Assembly: GCA_021397835.1 (NCBI GenBank)
Contig: JAJFZO010000168.1
Span: 124,001-188,000, forward strand
DNA from: Moringa oleifera
Lineage: Eukaryota; Streptophyta; Magnoliopsida; Brassicales; Moringaceae
Direction: 5' to 3'
Length of the DNA stretch: 64,000 nt
The notes beneath the pieces are model-generated. The model ran no database searches. It saw only the letters and a program-made list of their open reading frames with translations, and was not told the DNA's origin. Position numbers and translations under genes: made by a program. Shown in pieces: positions 56,202 to 64,000 of this stretch (within the stretch, counting starts at the first letter, position 1; each line of letters begins with the position of its first letter).

Positions 56202-57852
56202 TAATGTCAAATAGTGTGGAGGGGAGAGGTTAGAGTAGACCCATATAATTAAGGAGATCTATTCATTGTTTTGTGTTCATGCATCTATGATGATATTGTC
56301 ATGTACCTTTATATAGTAGTTTCTGATTTTGCCAAACAAAGTCCTCAAAAATGAACCTGAGTATGTTTGGATTGATGATACTGGTTTAAGAACATTCTCT
56401 TAGGCAAATGATAGGGAAAACGTACATATGGTTCAGTCCTCGATTTGTTCGCCCAAGAACTGACGGAATGATTAGCTGTAATGAAGCAAACCTGAAAGTT
56501 TGTTCTTAAAGGCTGATGATGCAGGAGAGGCAACTTTAGCTGTATGAACCCAGTCTCGCTAGAAGACTTTACTAAATTACTGTCTGTCAATTGGCTGATA
56601 GCTCTTATGGCCGGCGTCTCTGGCAGGTGGAGCACTGGAGAAGTTCTTAGCTTATATTTGTAACTAGCAATGCCACAGACAATAACTAGGATTTTTCACT
56701 GATGGGTTCTTGATCTTACAAGCAAGTTCTCTCTTTATCATGGAATTTTTTATTTTTTATTTTTGTCAGATGCCTTTCATGTCTGATATTCTCGTAATCA
56801 AGTTCCTTAACAATGGGTACATGGAGCTGCCTTGTCTCACATGCTTCTCTTGGATTGTCAATGAGCGAAGCTAACGTCTTCACTTTTGGAAAATCGTGAT
56901 TTTGAGTGGCTGTATGTTCATCCACATTTTTAGGGTTCTTTTGATTCTCAATTTTCCATTGGATTTTTTTTTGGTATGCAACTTTAAAGATTTTCTATCT
57001 TTTTTTTTTTTTTTATATACTTTTTGCTTTAGGTTGATCTTTTTGTAATAAAAATAATTTTTTTGATAATTTAATATATTAATAAAAAATAAATAACTAA
57101 AATAAATTTTAGTTATTTTTTTAAAAAAAATTGTTACATCTTAAAAGCTTTTTTAGAAAATTAATACGGATGTATCTAAATATAGGCATGTGCCTACAAA
57201 ACCAACTTCCTAAGATAATGGTTTACAAATTTGGACCTACCAATATGTATCAAAGACTTTAGTGAGGAGTAAAGTATAAACTTCTTGCATTCAAAGAAAC
57301 ACCAAAGATCAATTAAGACTTATGAAAAGACCTCACAAGAATATAAGATTACAAACCAAAATGAAATACAAATGTTAAGAATTCGTTAAAAAAAAATTAC
57401 TAGCTTGGATTCAGAGAGTGTTGGCCTAATTTGCATCCCCAAGTGCATAATAAGAGCGAGCTAATTTATGGCACATTTATAAAGTTAATGACCTTGGCAT
57501 AAGGAGAAAGACTCTTATCTTAATCAATTATCTTAGGCTCAATTTTAAAGAAGTCAAGGTTTAATTTGAGATAATGTTCTTGGACCTTGTTGTGAGCAAC
57601 CTCTCGAGCTTTCATAAAAAGTTCATAGTGAACTTCTATCTTAGCATTTAGGAATTCCTCTTACGAAAAGTTCTCCTAATATTTGAACAAACCTTATCTA
57701 ATAATGGGTCACGAGCTCTTGCTTACCTCTTTTAACTTAAAGATCCGTCTATACTCAAATTGATGCTAGAAATGTGTTGAGCCAAAGAAAAAGACATCTA
57801 CGAGCATTCATACGACAAATGTCAAGTACATGCAGCTATAGGGGATGAAAAT
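56202..57852. other. Downstream flank and intergenic DNA
   Basis: It includes the 3' flank of the ankyrin/PGG gene (to about 56650). From about 57170 onward the text looks like decayed transposon (moderate GC, no introns) but no domain could be named. Confidence 0.45.
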
Positions 57853-57948
57853 TGATGTAATAGAGTTGGTCAAGAGACACATTGCATGGGAAGGTAATCA
57901 TGATGTAGCAGAGTTTGTCAAGAGACACATTGCATATGGAGGTCATCG
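57853..57948. repeat. 48-bp tandem duplication
   Basis: Two copies (57853-57900 and 57901-57948) sharing GTCAAGAGACACATTGCAT, with several substitutions between them. Confidence 0.8.
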
Positions 57949-60900
57949 TGGGAGTTGTTATTGACTTGACCGAGATTTTTGGGGATGTTAGTTTCATTTA
58001 TGGTAATAGTGGTTCCTTACTTGTAAGGAGAATAAGTAGTGGTTATAGCTGAGCTATTGTTTAGCTGTAATGGTGCACCTGTAGGCTAAGAAAGTTGAAG
58101 TTCCATTTGTTCTTTTATATTTGAACAACTCAGGAGATTGAAAATGGGAATTGAACTTACAAATAATTTTCTTTAGTGTGGTAGTTCTCATCCAAAAAAG
58201 AACAAATCTCTCTCAAACACTTTCTAAATTTGGTTGTGCTGATTAGGACCTAATAAAATGCTTCCTTGTCCCCCAAGGTAGAGGTCAAGCATTTTATATT
58301 GCCATAAAATACTTTTACCTTTTTACTTGCTTTTCTAGTTGTCTAATTGGCCTAATCCTTTTTAACTCTCATTAGGCTGTGGGGCAACAAGAGCCCAACA
58401 ATGATAATTTAAAAAATAAAAAAGATCAAGAAATCAATACAAATATAAATATAACCATTTATGGCGGCTCTTATATCACTTTATTGAAAACACAACGGTT
58501 CTTAATACTAGTTTGCAGGATATAATGATTATAGTTTGTAGGTAATGATTTGATATCACTTTGTTGAAAATATGGTGATCGCTTTAAGAGCTCTTTAATC
58601 TAACATAAGAAGATTAGAAGAGAAATTCACCTTGAATTTCTTGTAAATGACTTACAAGTAATTCGCAAGTGATTTAAGTAACTTAAGTGACTTGGTGTAC
58701 ACACATATGGATCCCTTATTTTTATTAATTCTCAATATATCTTAATTATGACCATGCATCAAACTAGTTATTTAATATGGTTATGTTAACTTACTTAACA
58801 AAGGTGCATAGACTAAGACTTTTATATTATCGATATGTTTTTTATAAATTCTAAAAAATCTAAATTAACATGACGACAACGATAATCTCTAAAAAAGGAT
58901 AAGACTTTACCTAGACAATGTCGAACATGGCACTGAGAAACAAGTCATTATTATCATACTTTTCAAACCTGACCTAGTTGGGCTCCAGCATTGGTTTCCA
59001 CATTAGCCCAATGACCATAATGGGATCAACAACTAAATTAAAAGGCCAAATCCAACAACTCGACCAAAATCACTAGAGATTAGGCCCTTTATGGTAAAAA
59101 AGTTTATTAATTCACTAGCACTGGACCTCATCGTTCAAACTAGTAAAAAGCCTTGCCTTACCCAAAGTCCTCTTAACTCGACCTCCAAATTGGTCATCAG
59201 TACGAATTTTTCTCATCAAAATGCCAAAGCAACAACTTTAGGGCTAAAGGCAAGGCATGAATACAACCTGAGCTAGATTTAACCAAGATCTCAACCACTT
59301 AGCTTAGGTAATAATAAGATTATACTTTGAGTGATAAACTATTTCTGAACTTACAAAATAGAAACAATATTAAGTATTCATTGATAATTGAACTCAATCA
59401 CTCCTCATAAGGAAATAAGCAAGAAAAAAAAGAAGAAGAAGAAACTAAGATTCATCATTGGGAACATAAAGGTATAAGGTTCAGACAGATAACAAAAAAG
59501 AAAAATCTTATACCTTGATATATAAGTTGATCAATATTCTCTCTCGAGATAGTGACTTTATCATTGGAAGAATAGAGAAAGTTATTACCAAAATTGCTAC
59601 TAGACAATGATTCCCTTAAATATGAAAGTCTTAGAATTGCATAAAAAGCCTAAAGAAGAAGAAGTCTTCCTAGGTTAGGGATTATAAGTCTTAATAATGA
59701 CTTGTTAATTATAATAACCTTTCAGATCCTTTTTATCTAATCTGTTGACACAATAGTAGATTCAATATAACAATGCAAAGGAGACTCAAGCCAATAACTC
59801 TTTTGAGATACATCAATTTGTATTTCAAATATGAACTAACTAGAGCATTGATTTAGATGATAGTAAATTTACGGTAAACCATTGTATTTATCTCAAAGAA
59901 ATTTTTATTATTTGGAGTTCAAAATGCAACAAAAGCACGTTAAAATTTTATTAAAAAAAAGAAAAATAAAAAAAATGGACACAAAAGTTTAATTAGCTCA
60001 ACTATAAAATATTATGGATGCAAAGTTTGCTTATTAAGTCGTTAATCAAATTATTCAGAACACCTTCAATTTGATTTGAAAACTAGAGTACCATAATACT
60101 CTCTATTAATTCAAATGCTTCATTCCGCTATAACAAATAAAGAGAAAATTTTATATTCTGTTAAAGAAAAGATTTCAGAAGCAAAACTCAAATTTTAACT
60201 TGTTACATCATTAGAACAAACCAGTTATGAGCTTATGTAATATTACATGAAGTTATTTTATCATATTAAACATATATTAATAAATTTATTAATAATAATG
60301 TCAATAAATCATTTAAATTATAATTTTAAGATATAAATTAAAAATCAATTAAATTATTAAATTTATAGTAAAAAAATATAAAAATAATTAAAGATCACAT
60401 CCACGTATATAGTAAAATACTAATTGAACCACTATTAATTATGACAACATTGATCAAATAAAATATAGTAAATGAAGTTGATGAAGTTATAACTATCAAA
60501 CCCAAATATTTTAAAATAAATATTATCAGAATAATAAATTTTGAATAAATTTAAAATTTATATTTTAAAATGATTTATATTTTAACTCAATTCATATTCA
60601 AAATAAAATTAATAAAAAAGAGTTATATATGCATCATAAGCCTACTTTATTGTGTTTTATTATTAATTGAATCACAGTTCTTTCATTATTTTCCCTAGAC
60701 ATACTAAAATTTTGTTATATATATATATATATTAAGAAAAATAATTTTTGTATACACTGATGTTATGAAAGTCTTGAAAATACTCTTAATTCATAATTTT
60801 TATTATAGAAACTTATAATATTAAAATGATATAAGACTGGTGTCAAATATTTTTAGGAAAGATTTGTCAATATTATGATATAAATGAAATTATAATTTTT

Positions 60901-63076
60901 TAATTACGATTTATTATAAATAATTTATTGTTTATTATTTTTATTTTATTTTCATATGTATGACTTTAATTAAATTAAAATTTAAAATTATGTTATATCT
61001 ATATAAATATTTTTTAAATTTAAAACTAGTTTAAAACCTGCGCAAATGCACACAAATATTTAATATTATGTTTTAAATTAAATTTAGTACTGTATCTATA
61101 TATAATAAAATAAAAATTATACACATTATAACTTAAAAAATTATGTTTTGAGATTACTATTATATTGTATGTTGTACATTTTTTATTAATTAGTTTATAA
61201 ATATTAATTTATATAATTTTTTTAACAAAAAGAAGAAAATTTTTTTTATCAATTTTTTTTGTGTTTAATGGATGTAAAAGTAATTAAAACTTTTGAAACA
61301 ATTATCGTATCAAATTATCTTTTGATTAATTTTTTTTATTTTTCATATTAAAATTAAATAAATATAAAAAAGTGAAGTGTGAATAAAAAATGCTTTACTT
61401 TCCTGAAAACAAACAAAAATCATATATTTTTTATTTATTCAGAAAAGTAAGAACAGAATAACAAATAATGAAAAGAAAAAAAAAGTATTAATCTTTTAAA
61501 AGCAAAACGAAATGAAAAATAGAGTAAAACTCATTAGCTCATATATTGTGCAAGAAAAACAAACTTTGATTAGGACAAATCGTAAAGAAATAAGAACATG
61601 ATATATTTTTTTTTTGTTTTTTACAAAATTAATGGAAAACTTTTAGTCTAATAAAATGATAAAAAACATAGTAAAAGTAAATTTAATAATCAAACTTCAT
61701 GAACAAAATCGATTAAATCTAAACTTTTTGACGTGGTTAAGGAGTTCATTTTAAAGATTAAATTTATCATTAAATTTAAAATTTAAATTATGCATTATGA
61801 TGAGTTTAAAATTCTAAAATTTCAATATTAAACTTATCACTAAATTAAAATTCAAAACTACTTTAATAAAAATTGTCAAATAATATAGTTTCAAATTTTA
61901 AATTTATAAATTAAATAATAAATATTCTTATGTACTAATAATTTTAGAAGTTTAAAAATTAAAAGTTAGAAATTTATCAACTTAAACTTCAAAATATTTT
62001 TATAAAACTATCATTACATTAAATTTAAAATTATATTTGTAATAAATAAAATTTCAATAAAAATTTACAATATTATCAAAACAAAATTAAATTTTTGTAA
62101 ATAACTATCACTAAATTTTTCTCCAAAACTAATCACTAAATTAAAATTTTGACATTATGAAGATAAAAAATATCAATATTAATATATTTTTTAAAAAATT
62201 TAAAATTATAAAAATACAGTAATATATAAAAAAAATTTAAAATTCATATTTACATCACTTAATATGGATGTGTCAAAGCCACTTGTTTGTACCATCATAC
62301 ATACATACATACATATATATATATATATGGAGAAAAAATTAAAAAAAAAAAAGCAAAGTGAGGTTTGCATTTTTATAAATGATTATCGGATTTTTAAAAA
62401 TTTAATACTGACAAGATTGATGATGGTCACGTGACCTCAAAAATAAAGATGTAATAAATATCACAATAATGAATATCTACCATTATTTGTTAATTATATA
62501 TGTAATTTATCAAATATTAATGTAGATCATCAAATCAACAAGCTCTGATGTTAAAATCATCAGCCATATAAAACTCATTTTACATATCAACCTTCTCTTA
62601 CACCACATCAAGATTAGGACTCACGATTTGCTGAGAGTATTTCTCTTCTTGTTCTGCGACATCATTCATTCAGTTTTCTTTTTTCTTTTTTTATAAAAAA
62701 TAATTTTTCTTTTTCTCATTTTATATATCAAATTAATTTGGCTTTTTCTCATTTTACATATCAAATTAATTTTGCTTTTCCTCTCCTCCATTTGTTCATT
62801 CGTTCATGCGGCCACCATGGTTTTCTATCAAACGTCTCTTGATAAACGGCTCCGTCTGAGTACAGCAGATATCTGTACTTAAATTCCAAAAACAGCGTCT
62901 CCTGACAAAACGTCATCGTTTGAGTCGACATCAAATATTTAAGCTCCCAAAACGACAAGGCAACAAACAAATTAATGCAAGTAATCGACACAAGAGAAGT
63001 GGATATCACTCTGAGCAGAACTTCTTATGGTGCAAGTAACCAAGGAATTTACACGAATAAATTATTTTTTAAAAAT
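57949..63076. other. Repeat-rich intergenic DNA
   Basis: 57.95-59.7 kb has the texture of decayed LTR-element sequence but no recognisable gag, protease, integrase or transcriptase. 59.9-62.5 kb is extremely AT-rich with no assignable features. A (CATA)n(TA)n microsatellite lies at about 62295-62328. The stretch 62.6-63.05 kb is less AT-rich and may belong to the upstream region of the last gene. Confidence 0.45.
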
Positions 63077-63562
63077 AAAAATCATTTAAAATTTAAAATT
63101 TTATTTTATCTCTGATTAAATTTGATTTTTTTAAAAAACTTATTCAAGTAAATTTTTATTTATTAAATTAAATTAAATTATATCAAATAATTTAAATTTT
63201 GAATTTTTTTATTTTAATTTCAAATTTTTTATGAATAAAAAATACTAAAATTATTATTATAAAAAATTTAAAAATTTTTAATCTTAAAAATATAAATTTA
63301 TAAAAATAATTTTTAATAAACATTATTTAAATTTAAAAAATAAAATCAAAATAAAATTAAGATGAAGTAATTTTGTTTACCTATTTCAACAATGATATTA
63401 TCTTTAATGTTTTATAATAATTTTATTAAATTTTAAAAAAAATTTAATTCAAATGTATGATAAAATTTAATTTAATTTAAATTAATAAATAAATTTGTTT
63501 AAAATATTTTAAAAATAAAAAATTAATAAAAAAAAAACTTTCGAACTTAAAATGTCATTTAT
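63077..63562. mobile_element. Foldback element, family 2, upstream of the last gene
   Basis: The left end AAAATCATTTAAAATTTAAA and the reverse complement of the right end (AAATGACATTTTAAG) align imperfectly. The match continues inward through TTTATTTATTAA and AAATTAAATTAAATT for about 110 bases. There is no coding sequence. It ends about 225 bp before the start codon of the next gene. Confidence 0.48.
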
Positions 63563-63786
63563 TTCCTTTTTTATTATTTAAAGTTAATTACTATTGAGAT
63601 CTTGCTGTATAGATGCAGTGTTTATATGTCCATAAAACTTTATAAGCGTAAGACTTCACCGAAACATGGAGGAAAAAAAAAGGGACAAAAAAGGAAAAAA
63701 GATGAAAAATGGCTGAGAGATCAAAGCCCAAAACCAGAAGACCTAAATTACCAACTGCCCTAAAACCACAAACCCTGATCTCCACT

Positions 63787-64000
63787 ATGGCGCGAAAATC
63801 TTCTCTGCTGAAGAAGTCTCTAATGGCTTCCGTGTTGTTCATCATAGCAATTTACGCCTTCTTCAATAGTTTCTTCAGCTCTTCTCTTCCTTTCGACGGT
63901 CTGAATTCCGATCCAATCCCCACATCCGCAGATGGACTGCAGTTATTGCGCCAAGATCTGCAGATTTTTCCTGGAAATCAATCGCCCAAAGTGAAAGTCT
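63787..64000 (+). CDS. N-terminus of a probable type II membrane protein (partial)
   Basis: An open frame from ATG 63787 runs off the window end (71 complete codons). It starts with a short basic segment (MARKSSLLKKS) followed by one hydrophobic helix (about residues 12-34, ending near NSFFSSS), then a polar region. This is the usual topology of Golgi type II proteins such as glycosyltransferases. Base composition becomes less AT-rich at the start codon, and about 60 bases upstream look like an untranslated leader. I do not recognise the family. The remaining exons lie beyond the window. Confidence 0.72.
   Translation, partial: MARKSSLLKKSLMASVLFIIAIYAFFNSFFSSSLPFDGLNSDPIPTSADGLQLLRQDLQIFPGNQSPKVKV

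Noticed and set aside
56345..56925. Minus-strand open frames downstream of the second ankyrin/PGG gene
   Set aside because: No recognisable family, and they lie in the 3' flank of a well-supported plus-strand gene.
62761..63009. Minus-strand frame of 82 codons
   Set aside because: No domain or splice context; probably upstream sequence of the gene starting at 63787.

Overview
This is a nuclear genome window from a flowering plant, almost certainly a eudicot. It is very AT-rich and its genes have many short GT-AG introns. It carries plant-specific families: a MIKC-type B-sister MADS-box gene, ankyrin/PGG membrane proteins, Ty1-copia LTR retrotransposons and CACTA (En/Spm) DNA transposons. There are no operons. 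Every gene model below was assembled by hand from exon homology, GT/AG borders and reading-phase continuity, so small or non-coding exons may be missing. The species cannot be named from the sequence alone.

Layout. 1-401 is the end of a CACTA-like transposon cut by the window edge, followed by a degenerate repeat and AT-rich DNA. 3740-11253 (minus) is a five-exon ankyrin-repeat/PGG gene whose long first intron holds a decayed copia element with both LTRs (7083-10338). About 13.7-20.5 kb is a decayed copia element in minus orientation. It is split inside its RNase H region by a 3.7 kb CACTA element (14829-18557) flanked by AAA duplications. A further copia fragment (plus) lies at 21.7-22.75 kb. 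25110-28622 is a complete-looking CACTA element with an ATC duplication. It carries exons resembling the K-domain and C-terminal part of an AGAMOUS-clade MADS gene, a Pack-CACTA structure, plus a minisatellite and palindromic subterminal arrays. 30713-33087 (minus) is a B-sister MADS-box gene (TT16/ABS type). 33.6-42.4 kb is AT-rich intergenic DNA with a C60 run, foldback elements and a 122-bp tandem duplication. 43712-49138 (plus) is the delta subunit of coatomer (COPI). 51950-56201 (plus) is a second ankyrin/PGG gene, paralogous to the first. 56.2-63.8 kb is repeat-rich intergenic DNA. 63787 to the window end is the start of a gene for a probable type II membrane protein.

The host genes do not form one pathway: vesicle coat, MADS transcription factor, and membrane ankyrin proteins of the ACD6/ITN1 type. 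The two ankyrin/PGG genes point away from each other and flank the MADS and coatomer genes, which suggests a dispersed or rearranged paralog pair. The most unusual item is the CACTA element that has captured pieces of a floral homeotic gene. Next is the nested CACTA-in-copia insertion, whose junctions can be located to the base from the interrupted reading frame.
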